Shown one piece after another: positions 24,109-36,200 of a stretch of DNA of 64,000 bases. Source of the stretch: Nissolia schottii (lineage: Eukaryota; Streptophyta; Magnoliopsida; Fabales; Fabaceae); contig QANU01005145.1 in assembly GCA_003254905.1 (NCBI GenBank), positions 228,239-292,238 on the forward strand, read 5' to 3'. Under the pieces are notes generated by a model. That model made no database searches. It was given only the letters and a program-made list of their open reading frames with translations, and was not told where the DNA came from. The position numbers were made by a program, and so were the translations under genes. Every line of letters begins with the position of its first letter. Position 1 is the stretch's first letter.

Positions 24109-26240
24109 GAAACTATAAATATGAAGTTATTTTATATTATCCGTGTATTTTATTTATTTGATTTTAATGGTGTAATGTGTGTATTTTTTGTTTATGGAAA
24201 CAACTTTTTTGCTTACAGAGGATGGCTGTGTACATTTTTCTTCTCCACACCCAGTAAGTAAGAGCCTCATGTATTGAGTTACCCTTATAGTGTGTATATT
24301 GTTTTTTTATTTACATTGTTATTTTTTATTTTATTTTTGTTCTAGCTCACAAACTGAATAAAATGCAAGGCTAACATGCACACAAAATTAGTCTGAGCCG
24401 CCTTATTTTTATGCGGGCTATACATTTAGTGGCTCGCACTGCCCGGACCTACCCCTTTTCTCATCCGTACCTACCACCACTTCATCCATCCACTAGCTTT
24501 GTTCTTCCTCATACTTGACTAACATCTCGTAGTGCACCCTAACCCACCGATTCACAAATGTCATTGTTTTGAAAATATAACAAAAATAAAAATGGATAGA
24601 AGTGTCAAGTATTGTTTCTTGCCAAAAAAAAAATTCAAATAATAAATTTATTTATTTTTATATAGATAACATGAAATCAACCCACAATATTGACGTGAGG
24701 TTACAAAATAGATAACGTTCATGCCATATAGCAGGGTGTGCCCATCCCCAGTCAAAGGAAAGGACTTGAGAAGGATGTGAGAGCGAAGGAAAGGCGCTCA
24801 TGGCGGTGAGATCATCGTTGGAGGAAAGGCGCCTATGAAGGGAAGGCGTGGGCAGTGGAGAGGGCTCAAGAAGCTTGGGAGGGGATGAGAGTTGGTTGTG
24901 CAAAGGGGGTGGAAAAGCACATTCTTAGTGTATATGAGTGGCTCATTCAGGTTTAACTCAACTAATATTAGTGTCTCCATTTTTTTAGAGGTGTCTAGTT
25001 GGAGAATGTTAAAAAAAAGAGAAAAGAGCACTGACATCCTTAAACTTTATCGGATTTGCAACTAACTGTTGTAAACTTAAATTTATCCCAATTGATCCCT
25101 TAACTATCACAATTATTTAAATCAATACTTCCACACAAATTTGCTAGATACTTAACAAAATATTTCAATTTTTTTACTTGTTAAAAAAATAAAATATATA
25201 TATATATATAAAATAAAAAGTACTTCAGAAAAAGTAAAACAAAATAGTCTTCACAACCACCAATCCATCCACTATTACCACTGCCACCGCCCCAAACCCC
25301 TCCTATGACAAACGCCATACTTCAATGAACAACTTCGCTGCCTACAACAACACAGGACGTTGCCATCGCTCCTCAAGGAGGCTTAGTTCGCGAAACACAT
25401 GGTAAGACACCAAATCTACGATCATGGTGGGCCAGCAGCGGTGGTGCACGAACGACAAGTGGTTTCTTGGTTGTGATGGTGGCACACGAAGTAGCGACAC
25501 TAGGTTTGGGTTTCACAAAGCCCGCCCAGAAAAAATGTTTGAAGATTGTAGACTAAACAATACGCTATGAGGAAACAAAAACATGAAAAAGTATGTGGGA
25601 TAGAAACTTAAAACAAATTTCAAATCCAAATTTTATTTTATTTTTTTAGTTGTGAACCAAAACAAAGTTTGGGGAAAATAGATTCAAATTGTGAAAAAAA
25701 AAAAGTGTGGATTTAAATAAAATTCCGTAACAAATTCAAAACTCTTGGATCTAAAATTGCATGGACAAGCAGTGAGAGATGTAGCATCTCTTTGGTCCTT
25801 GTGGCAGTGCTTGACCTCAGTTACGAGGTCATGGCGGAGATGGTGGTGGAACGAGTTTGGGGTGCAGGTGGAGGCAACGCTAGCAACAACGACTGCAAGA
25901 GGAGTGGTGATTGTGAGGGAGTCATAAAGGAGGAAAATGAACAATGATGCAAAAGATGAATTGTTTTGCTTTATTTTTTATTTTTTAATATAGTTTATTT
26001 CATTTTTGTTTAATGGTAAAAAAACAAAAATATTTTGTTAACTATTTAATAAATTAACAAATACAATTATAATTTAATAAATTAATTAGTTATCCTATTT
26101 TATTTAGTTTATATATTAAATTATATATTAATATTATCTATTTTAAATTTTTTAACTGTTTAATATTTTTATTATTTATTCTTATTTAATAAAATAAAAT
26201 AAAATGAACAAAAGATGCTTTATACGTCAAAAGCCAATTA
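24109..26240. other. Intergenic DNA, probably repeat-derived
   Basis: No gene with a recognisable domain. GC-richer patches at 25240-25520 and 25760-25930 (many CCACC and GGTGG triplets) sit in very AT-rich DNA and look like fragments carried by a non-autonomous element. The frames at 24658-24903, 25684-25944 and 25745-25927 lack support. Confidence 0.4.
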
Positions 26241-26483
26241 GGTTTTATCCATCATTTTGACATACAAGGGGATCCTAATGGATGTGCTTATACAATATGA
26301 TGGTCACACCAAACAACAGATGAAGTCGTTGCGTACTATATTAGCTTATCATATCCTGCTTTACACGATGTGCCAAACAAACCCTTAAGCATACCATAAC
26401 TTTCATTAAACAACATGCAATATCAACAGTCACAATTCAAGCGAATGAAAACAATCCCATAACAAGCAGTTCATAGCATTTAC

Positions 26484-26520
<37 letters not shown>
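26484..26520. repeat. ATA trinucleotide microsatellite
   Basis: About twelve ATA units. Confidence 0.9.
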
Positions 26521-28740
26521 GTTGAACCATACAACACTTCCACACTAAATGCCACGTTGCATTAATACAATCACTTCTTAATTCTTTTAAACTTAGCCAC
26601 CAAAACATAGACCTAACTCTAAACTCGGAGTACTTAAACATAACTCAACTTTAGGTCTCAAAGTCACCTTTTTGGCCTTGACATACGTCTAAGCGTTATA
26701 TGGATCACATTTCGATCATTCCTCACATAGGTATCCTTAGAGACGTGGTTAAAACTTGAGATAAACCCTAGACTCAAGTTATGACTCAGAGACTTGACAT
26801 TAACCTTAACAAGCACATTTATAAAGCAACTACTAAAATCACTTACAATTTGAAGATGTTACTTCACACACAATCTTAAGATTATTTCATTTGCATAAAA
26901 TAAGTGTCAATTTCAGTCAATTTCAAATTTGATATAAAAACACCAGATTGAGCAAAGTGCTTCAAAAGAATGATTTACAAAGGAAGTGTATTATCCTTTC
27001 ATATTCAATATACAAAATAGTTTTAGAATCATCCTATTAGCCCAAAACAAATGGTTTTTTTCACTCAACTCCACCACTAATAACATAATTATTTTCAGAA
27101 TACGCATAAATTCTTCCTAGACAACCCTATTATTCCTTCAATTTTTGGATAAGATAGAAATATTTTCAAATGATCCCTAGAATTCAAAACCAAAACAGTT
27201 TCTACTCAGGTTAAATCAAACTCCAGAAATTTCAAAATTACGCTTAACTCACCAAAAATCACATTACAAAGTAGCTATATGATTCGTTCATTTTTTGAAG
27301 AAAAGTTAGTAGGCATACCGTAGCTAAAATTCATCAAGTAACTCAAATATGATACAAGATTTGAAAAATAACCATGACAACACAATAAAACAGATGCCAA
27401 CATAATCACCAATTTAACAAGGAAGCTAAATGTGTGACTAGAGTAAAAAAAACAACTTAAGGGAACACCATGAACCAACAAGGGCATCAACTAGACAAAT
27501 GAGAAAAATACACTTCTAACTTCAAACACTTTCATGAAAAAAGAAAACTTTTAAGATCTTACAAGAAAATAAAAAAATTTAACTAGAAAGAAAATCAATC
27601 ATAAACTCTAGAAACCATAACATGGTTAAATCTTTGAAGAGCTTGCATGGACAATAAAAACATAATTTAGAGAAAATCATGGAGAACACAAATATAGAAA
27701 TATTGAAAACATAGACACAATTTCGAGTACATATGTGCATAGAAAACCGACCTAAATTAAAATCCAAGTATGTAGTCTTGAAAAGGATGATGAGAGCTTT
27801 AATTTTTGTGAAAGGTTAATGTGTTTTGAGAAGAGTACAAGGGTGAATATGGAGGGTGGAGGTTCAACCAAGATGGTGGAGGAAATGGTGGTTTTGTGAT
27901 TTTGGTGGTGGTGTTCTTGAGAACTTAAAGAAGAAATGAGATAATTTTGAGAAAGCTTTGTGTTATAGAAGTGTTCGAGATAATTCTGCAACTCAGACCT
28001 TGAGTGTGACTCAAGAGCTTGAAGTGATGAACTCGGCTTCAACAGTAAAGTCTACTTGAGTGACGACGGCGGTACCTGCACAAGACACTCCAATGCCCAA
28101 GTAATTATGTTTCTTATATGTATTTTAGATTGTATTTAACATGTAATTGACCATGAGCAACGCCTTCTCTTATATAGTCTTATTATGGTGATGGCCGTTT
28201 ATAGGCATTGAATAGCCTTTAACACCTATGTAACAACTTCTAATGAGGCCTAAGTGAGTTGTTTAAAGCTCTTGACAATGCTCTTTGAAGCATGAAACCG
28301 TCGTTCATAAATGTGTTGACAGTTATTCATAGCCATTATTACTATGTAATAGTTACCGTTCCTCAACCGGAAAACCCGAGATAGAGTGAACTCAATTGGT
28401 TGGCCCAAGATGTGATACATGATAAGTTGATATGTTATGTAGTGTATCCTTACGTATCTCGGTTACCAAGAGTCTAAGTCAAGATAGATTTAGTCCATAA
28501 CACTTTGCTTTTTCTCATGAAATTATGAGTGAATAAGTTAAAAATGAAGGCTATATGGGGGAAGGACATATGTCTTTCATGCATGGTCAAGTGGCAAGCA
28601 AGAGAGAAGAGAGAATGTGTGACATGGTCAACACGCATTAGTTTGTCGCGCGATTTGAGGTGCTTTAGGAAACTAAAAATTGGTTTTTTGGTTGTATTGT
28701 GTTATATTGAGATCGTAAAAGCTAAATATGAATGAAATAC

Positions 28741-28919
28741 TTAAGGGTGAAAATAGGTCAGACCGCTCGTCAGAGGGCCTCTTGCTTAACTCGTTTAAGG
28801 CCTAGTAAGGCTAGACCTATTTACTAAACAAGCTAGGTGAAGGCTTTTAAAAAGGCCTTTTTAGCTAAATAGGCCAAGACATAGCCTATAAAAAAATCTT
28901 ATTAGGTCCAACAGACTGG

Positions 28920-28967
<48 letters not shown>

Positions 28968-29583
28968 GAAATCTTTGCTNAAAAAAAAAAATCGAACACT
29001 GAAAATGTTAGCTCAAAAAGAAAATCAACTCTTATCTTATTCTTTTAATTTAACCTAATCAAATTCAAAATCTCTCTCGCTTCTCAACTTTCTTACTCCC
29101 TCGAATACCTCTTTCATATGTTGATGTCACCACCATCCATGTCTTTTCTCGTGCAATCTCATCAAATTCAAGTTGTTATCGCAACATTTAGTTGTATTAA
29201 TTATTAGTTTGCTTTCTCTTGTCATATCATTTCAATATTTGTGGAGAAGTATTTTTTTCTTAGTCACTTGTACGATTTATCTTATTTCATACTTATATTG
29301 GCTGTGTCAAATTTAAATGGCTAAAAAAATGTCATTTTTTGTATTTCCTGTTGATGACTTAATTAGATACATCATATGTAAAGCTTCATGGACAGATAAT
29401 ATCTAAACTTTTTATTTTTTTTCTTTGTTTCATGTAGGATTTTATATAAGCTTTCCTGTTCGGTCGAGATTAAAAAAAAAGCTTATGATCAGTAACAACC
29501 ATAGACTCAGGGCGAATAATTTTGAAACAGGTCATGCTTGTTTTAGCCAAGGCCTAGCCCGACTCGAACGATTTCCATCCCTA
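28741..29583. mobile_element. Probable non-autonomous DNA transposon, GGGTGAAAAT/GGGATGGAAAT ends
   Basis: The left end (AAGGGTGAAAATAGGTCAG, then AGGGCC and AGGCCTAGTAAGGC) and the reverse complement of the right end (TAGGGATGGAAATCGTTCG, then GGGCTAGGCCTTGGC) are similar. The interior has an AT microsatellite (28922-28964) and one N at 28980. No transposase frame is present. The superfamily is not assigned. Confidence 0.45.
28922..28964. repeat. AT dinucleotide microsatellite next to an N
   Basis: About 21 TA units. A single N follows at 28980, so this is a doubtful assembly position. Confidence 0.9.
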
Positions 29584-30089
29584 AGAATATTGTAAGAGTG
29601 GGTCCCACACATGTCTTTGGCCTCTAGGATACCTCAGACAGAGACAACGTTGGTCTTAGGTATTAGTGAGTCAAAACCTAACTTCTAAACCGAAATTCTA
29701 ATTTGTGAACCATTAGAAGTTATGAGATTCGCGTGAAAGAAATAACAATATTATTTTATAATACAATATGGTTGTGTGGTTCAAACATATTCCCTGATTA
29801 ATAATACAATGCTAATATCTGCTTATAGTATTAAAAGACAGTACTTAAAATAACGAAAAAAATGGGATGTTACACTTGTAAATTGTGAATATATTGTGTT
29901 ATCAAATTTGTGTAATTGTAAGTCTAAAAAGTTACTTAAAATATTTACATATCAATGCAAATAAGTTCATATATTATTTTAAAATCATTTTCTTTATAAT
30001 AAGTAACATCTACGTTTTTATTTTTTTCTTTTACAATCTGCTTTTACAAGGCCCCAAACACTTTTGGGTGGACTCCCATTTTTTATAAC

Positions 30090-30290
30090 CTTGCTGCGTG
30101 TGTTTGAATTTCTATTTGGTCATAATTGATTTTGAGGTTGTAGAAGTGAAACTTTTTGTACTTCAAATGGTATTCAAAATCGATTTTGGGTGTTCTCACC
30201 GGAAAAATCAAATAGACCTATTAAAATCAATTTTGATCTCTTAAAATTAATTTTGAGGCGCAAAAAGCATAACCAAACATGCTACATATA
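30090..30290. mobile_element. Small MITE with imperfect terminal repeats
   Basis: The left end (GCGTGTGTTTGAATTTCT) and the reverse complement of the right end (GTAGCATGTTTGGTTATGC) are alike. The interior has paired TTGATTTTGAG/TCAAAATTAATTTTGA blocks. It is a compact non-coding element of a type common in legumes. No clean target duplication was read. Confidence 0.5.
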
Positions 30291-30535
30291 GACGAACTGC
30301 AGTTTTCACAAACCCAAGACAATCCAACATTTTTTTTTGTTAATATCCAACCTAGTTCTTGAAAGTTATCTTATTTCTTTAAGTGGTCTTTGATAAAAAA
30401 TAAAGCACTATCTTAATTTATCATATTTGACAATGTTACCCTCATTTATCTCTCTGTTCCTGATGCAATTAATGGACGCTAATGTGTATGCTAACTCTTC
30501 CTTTTACTGGCATCTCAGTCCTACTCAAATGCTGA

Positions 30536-32249
30536 CTTTTTTACTGTATTACCCCTGCGATAGAAACATATTACTGAAATATCCTTGTCTGGAAACATAT
30601 TATAAAACTACCACGGTTTGAGTGACGTGGCATGGCCGGGTTGAGAGTCGGCAACCGTGGTGGCGAATTGCGTACAAAATAATATTAATAAATATTTTAA
30701 TTTGGTTAATTAAAATATAAGTAAATATGCATATATGTGTTATGTTAGCACATGGTGGCGGCCAGAGAATTCAACACACATGCGAAAAACATGGGTTCTT
30801 AGCTAAGCTGCAAAAATCCAAAAAATATTTTTGCAAAAAGACCGGGACGCTATTTATTGTGTACGAGGGGAATCCATCGATTTACACTTTGAAAAGCCCA
30901 AATGGCTTAGACTCATGCGCACGAACCTAACTCCTTTCTCAACTCTTTTTATCAATATAACAATTATTAAATGTATATAAACACTTAAAATGTTTGTGAT
31001 CTAACCAATGTGAGACTAGAATATTTTATATTAATATGTGCCCTTTTGAAAAAAAAAAAAAAAAACTGTGATGAACTTGAGTGTTTCAATAGTATGAAAG
31101 TTATAAACTGTTTTTTCTCTTTTGGTTTTGCCCCTGCCAAACACAAAAAGTGTGCACATTTAAGCGATATTCAAGTGGTGATTGAACTGTTTATATGAAA
31201 GAGTAGTATCTCTTAGTGTGCATTCGTTCCCTGCTTGCATTATATTTTTCTCTTGATTGGTTGTTGTCGCATACTTGGAGGGAGCCTTGGAGACGATTTC
31301 TTCATTCTTCCGCTCTTAGCAGTCCATAGAGCATGAATTCACCTTCCTCACAATTTGTTCCTCAAGAAGGATGGGAGTATATGATCCAATCCACCAAATG
31401 ACTGCTGTGTGGGAAGAGAATTTCAGAAGTAATGGCAATAATTTAAGTGCACCCACCTTCTTAATTGATGAGGAGGACATTAAGTTAGATAATCGGGTGC
31501 AAATTTGCCAAATTTATGCCTTTTCTTTTTGTGCAAATGGGAATTCCCTATTTTGCCTAGTAATTATATTCATTTTATGCTGCTAAATGCATAGTTAGAG
31601 GATGCTTCTCAGGGAATACCGGGAACATGTAAACAATATGAGTATGACCAAGAAACTAACAAACTTGCTGATAAGATAAGGCCATCTTGCAAACTTGCAC
31701 AATTTTTGTATTTGGTAGGGGCAAAACCAGAAGAGAAAAAATAGTTTATAACTTTCATACTATTGCAACGCTCAAGTTCATCACAGTTTTTTTTTTTGGT
31801 AAAAGGGCACATATTAGTATAAAATATTCTAGTCCTACATTAGTTAAATCATAAATATTTTAAGTGTTCATATATATTTAGTAATTGTTGTATTAGTAAA
31901 AAGAGTTGAGAAATGAGTTGAGTTCGTACGCATGAGTCCAAGCCATTTGGGCTCTTCGAAGTGCAAATCGATGGATTCTCCCCCGCGCACGATAAATGAT
32001 TTTCGCATGTGTTGAATTCTCCGGCCGCCACAGTGTGCTAACATAACACATATATATATATGTTTACTTAAATTGTAATTAACCAAATTAAAATATTTAT
32101 TAATATTATTTTGTACGCAATTCGCCACCACAGTTGGCGAATCTCAACCCAATCATGTCACTTCAGCAAACTGTAGTAGTCCTGTAATATATTTCTTAAT
32201 AAAAGTATTTTAGTAATATGTTTCTGTTATAGGGATAATACAGTAAAAA
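30536..32249. mobile_element. Long inverted-repeat element carrying a host gene fragment
   Basis: The arm at 30536-31157 matches the reverse complement of 31692-32249. Shared blocks in the same order include GGTGGCGAATTGCGTACAAA, AATATTAATAAATATTTTAA, TGTGTTATGTTAGCACA, GAGCCCAAATGGCTT-like, CTCAACTCTTTTTA and CTGTGATGAACTTGAG. The left arm is longer by one insert of about 60 bp. The spacer (31158-31691) holds the 5' end of a TGA-type bZIP gene. No transposase is seen. A related outer sequence seems present near 50100-50350. This is the arrangement expected of a Pack-type or foldback element. Confidence 0.7.
31333..31680 (+). pseudogene. Captured 5' fragment of a TGA-type bZIP transcription factor gene
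   Basis: Exon-like sequence starting at ATG 31333 encodes MNSPSSQFVP, then, after a one-base shift near 31360, MGVYDPIHQMTAVWEENFRS and an acidic LIDEEDIKLDNR stretch. An intron (about 31499-31597) separates it from EDASQGIPGT...YDQETNKLADKIR. This is the N-terminal arrangement of the plant TGA/OBF bZIP group. The copy ends exactly where the basic DNA-binding region would begin, so it has no bZIP or DOG1-type domain. It sits between the two arms of an inverted repeat. The upstream 100 bases look like a leader captured with it. It is non-functional as a transcription factor; expression is unknown. Confidence 0.75.
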
Positions 32250-32339
32250 TGTCTCAAACGCTAATGTGTTTATGTTTCTGATGTCTCAAACACTAATGTG
32301 ATCATTAACTTCTCTGTTTGGTGTCATTCACTTCTACTC

Positions 32340-33242
32340 GTCATCTTTCCCTTCTCTCTCTATCCTAGACAAATCTTTTGATTAGATTGAATACTAATCC
32401 TTATTTTTTTTAACTGTTAGGGGTCCAATTCTTTTTCATGAAAGCCCCTTGGTCATTGACTCTTTCTTTCATTGAAACTCCACAATACAAATATCTCAAG
32501 AGAATTCACAAGAAAGAACAAAATATCGCTTTCACTCCCCCATCACTTTCTATATCTCAATAAACTAAATTCTTTCGCATTTTCTCTAGTAAATAGAGAG
32601 ACTCAGAAAGCGAAGGGAAGAGCAAGAAAAAAAAAAGAAGGAAAGAACGAGAGTCACTGATAGTAAAACCCATGCCCCAAAAAAAAACTGATAGTAAAAC
32701 CCTCCATTCGAAAATTAAAAACTCCATGACCAAATAAATAATAAATAATAAAAATTAAAAACTCAAAAATAAGTTAAAAGCGCCAAATGTTAGAGGCGAG
32801 AAATAATAAAAACTCTTAAATAAAAGGAATGAGAATTATTGCTGTATTTTACAGTTCAACAAATTTTTATTAAATATATTTATCAACACTCAAGCATGAA
32901 ACTGAAAGAAGATAAAAAAAAAAAAAAAAGCACGAAACTGAAAAGCGAAAACTCACATAAAATCGACTAGAAAAGAAAAAAGAAAAGAAAAACACCATTT
33001 TATTTTATTTTATTTTTTGCTCTCATTTTTGTTTGCCATGGTTTCAGAACTTGCTGGATGAGGTACAAGGAGGGTTCGATCTGGTTCTTGTTATGCTCTT
33101 CGAATTCTCGAAGCTGATAACAAAAATTTCAGAAAAGAAAGAATATATATATGTGTGTGTGTGTGTGTAGAAAGAGAGAGTGAGGGGAAGATCTGAAAGC
33201 TTCGTTGTCCCAACTTATCACTACTCAAAAAAAAAATAAAAA
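32340..33242 (+). promoter_or_regulatory. Promoter and 5' leader of the kinase-like gene
   Basis: AT-rich DNA passes into a leader with a TG microsatellite (33152-33168) and an AGAGAG purine tract just before the start codon at 33243. No unambiguous TATA box position can be fixed. The 62-codon frame at 32472-32660 is low-complexity and overlaps this region. Confidence 0.4.
33152..33168. repeat. TG dinucleotide microsatellite in the 5' leader
   Basis: About eight TG units, 75 bases before the start codon. Confidence 0.85.
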
Positions 33243-36200
33243 ATGCAAGGTATCAACACCATCCTTTTTCCTCTTGTTTTTGTGAACCCTAAATTCTACT
33301 TCCTTTGACTTAATATGACTCTGCTTGCTTACATTATTTTCTGCTGCTTGCTATTTTTGATTTTATACTTCTAATTTATTTTTATTATTATTAATTGTGG
33401 GTTCTGGGTCTCCAGTTTCTGTGAATTTGTTAGAATTGTGCTTGCGTTTTGAGCTCTGTGAATTCAATTCCGCGATTGGAAGCTTTCATGGCGCTGAAAA
33501 TTCGGCTTACTCTGCTTTCGTAGTTGTGATGAGTTCGGTGATGACTTTGGGGGTTTGAGAATTCGGTGACGAGTTCTCGACCCTTTGATGTGATGCAAAC
33601 AAAGTCAAAGTATAGGAACTGGGGATTTTAGCCTTTTTTATTTATTTATTTATTTTTGTAAATTTGAATATTCCCCTCCTTCTTGTGGATTGGGGTGATT
33701 GAAAATGTGGTTCTGGTTTAAGTTTGCGACCTTGTTGATGAAGCTCCATGCAGCTCTTTAGGTCTTAAGTGGAATTTGGGGTTCTTCTATTGTTTTTGCT
33801 TGATTAGTTAGTAGCATTGATCACGCCGTATTGCTTTCTTTTCAGAATTTTAAAAAAATATCAGAAATAGTTCTTCAAGAAGGTGATGTGCTTTGTTGAA
33901 ATGGCCACATCTAAAAGTCCTTGTGGAACTTGTGCTTATATTGATCATGAGGCTTTCACAAGAGAGCAAGTTGTGCTAATTGATGGTCTAACTTAAACTT
34001 CACATTTGATTCTCTCTTCTTTCTCTTTCCCCTTTTTTTCTTCTTCTTTAGTATTTGCATTTTTTTGATGAATCAAGTAGGTGTGAGCAGTGTATGAGTT
34101 TATCGCGATAGTTTCTGGTGATATTTATGTGGCTTTTAGCTTGCAAGCCATGTCAGTGGATCACATGGTGCGCCCAAACAAAGGTTTTTTTTTTGGTGAT
34201 TTTTGTCCATAGGATTTTTCGGATCATATGTAATCTTAGTGTGTTTGGATTAACTTATCAATTGTTCAAAGCCATTTATAGTAAAATCTTATTGACAGGG
34301 CTTTTGAAAGAAAAGCAATTTTTCCATAAAAATTGTTCTAAACCAAACATGCTCTTAGTTGTGATATGCGAGTGGGTTAAATATGTTTTTAGTCCCTAAA
34401 AAAATTGTAAATTTTGTTTTTTACCCCTCAAAATTTTTTTCTAGTTAATCGTCCCTCTATTTTTTATTTTTTGGTTTTAGTCCTTGCTGTCAAGTTAGGC
34501 TGTTAACTGCTAACGTGATAGTTAACTTGGTCACGTGTCAATTTTGTGTGGAGACGTGGCCTGCCACGTAGCCAAGTTAACTACCACAGTTAACAACCTA
34601 ACTTGATGACAGAGACTAAAACAAACATGCTCTTAGTTGTGATATGCGAGTGGGTTAAATATGTTTTTAGTCCCAAAAAAATTGTAAATTTTGTGTTTTA
34701 CCCCTCAATTTTTTTCTAGTTAATCGTCCCTCTATTTTTTATTTTTTGGTTTTAGTCCCTGCTGTCAAGTTAGGCTGTTAACTGCTAACGTGACAGTTAA
34801 CTTGGTCACGTGGTTGGTCACATATCAATTTTGTGTGGAGAGGTGTAAGTTAACTACTACAATTAACAGCCTAACTTGATGACAGAGACTAAAACAAAAA
34901 TAAAATAAAATTTAGAGGGACGATTTCCTAGCAAAAGTTTTTTTGAGGGGTAAAACACAAAATTTGAAATTTTTTAGTGACTAAAAACACATTTAACCTT
35001 ATGCGAGTTATGACGTCAATATTGATGTTTAATTGCATAACAATATGTGTGGACAAGGATTATCCGACAGTAATGCTCTTAAATTACTCTAGAAGTTCTT
35101 GATAATAATTTTCTTAACTGGATAAATATTTTACATTTACATAATAATGGTAGGTCAACAAGGAGGGCCATGATAGAGATACAATTTAAGCTATGGTAGT
35201 TAAACACATAATATTACTCCTGGGATAAATATTGTCATTGTTTCATGTTTTCTTACTTGTAGACTTAAAAACCTGTCTTTGTTTCATTCATAAGTCTCAT
35301 GATTGCAGCTAGTGCTGAAACATCTATGTTTGTGGTTGAAATGTTGAAAGTACTTTAGTTTGTTTAGATTGATTTTTGTGTGGGTAGAAATCCATATGAC
35401 ACCTACCATATTCTTACTTAAATGTCCTCTTTTTGGAAGTATTTTTGTGTTTATGTTTTGACAATTCAAAGCTCACTAAGAGGGAATGGTTATTGAAGCC
35501 TGAACTATTGCTGCCTTCAATTTTTGGCTGTTAGTTAACATAGAGGAAATGGAAGTTTTTGTTAAAATAATATTTTCAACAATTACTAGGATTATACTGC
35601 AAGAAGTTTACAATCTTGTGGTTCTAAACGTTGAGAATATTGGGAGTCAAATATAGGTTGTTGGCTTTTTAGTGATATATGCGAGCAAGATATTTGTCCT
35701 CTCTTTTTTCACTTCTTAGACATCTGGTTGACATACAACATAAATTATTGATCAATGGCTTTTGGCTGTCAATTATCTAATTGTAACAGATTGTGAGAAC
35801 TCTGTGCCCCAAAGCTCCTGTCCTTTTTATTTTCCCTCAAGTCCTGATCCGTGCATAATTTTCTGTATGTAATTTTTATTTTGTTTTATTTGTTTCATGA
35901 GTTAAACTGGTTGCATTGTATTTATGATTGACTTTACTTCATTCCAATAAAGTGGTATTTGTGTTTAGCTTGGTTGTTATTGCTGGGTAGGCAATAAAGA
36001 AGCTGACCCTTGTTTGAACTTTAAAGGCGTATCCAAAAAAGCAAAATATTGTCTATTTTCTTATTAGACGCCCTCATAAATAGTGATTATATTTGTACAC
36101 ATATAAGGCATTAGGATGCCTTGGGCAGCTCCTAATGTGCTTTTATTCCACCATGAAAGCACATGTATTCAGTCTAGGCCAGGCAAGATATTCTCAACAT

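Larger units (their letters stand above)
26530..29874 (-). mobile_element. Possible minus-strand large LTR, diverged and interrupted
   Basis: Read on the minus strand, the segment starts TGTAACATCCC at 29874, the same start as the solo LTR at 8552. No internal retroelement genes are seen. It is interrupted by the element at 28741-29583. The far end was not identified, so the left limit is a guess. The minus-strand 96-codon frame at 27752-28042 has no domain. Confidence 0.3.
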
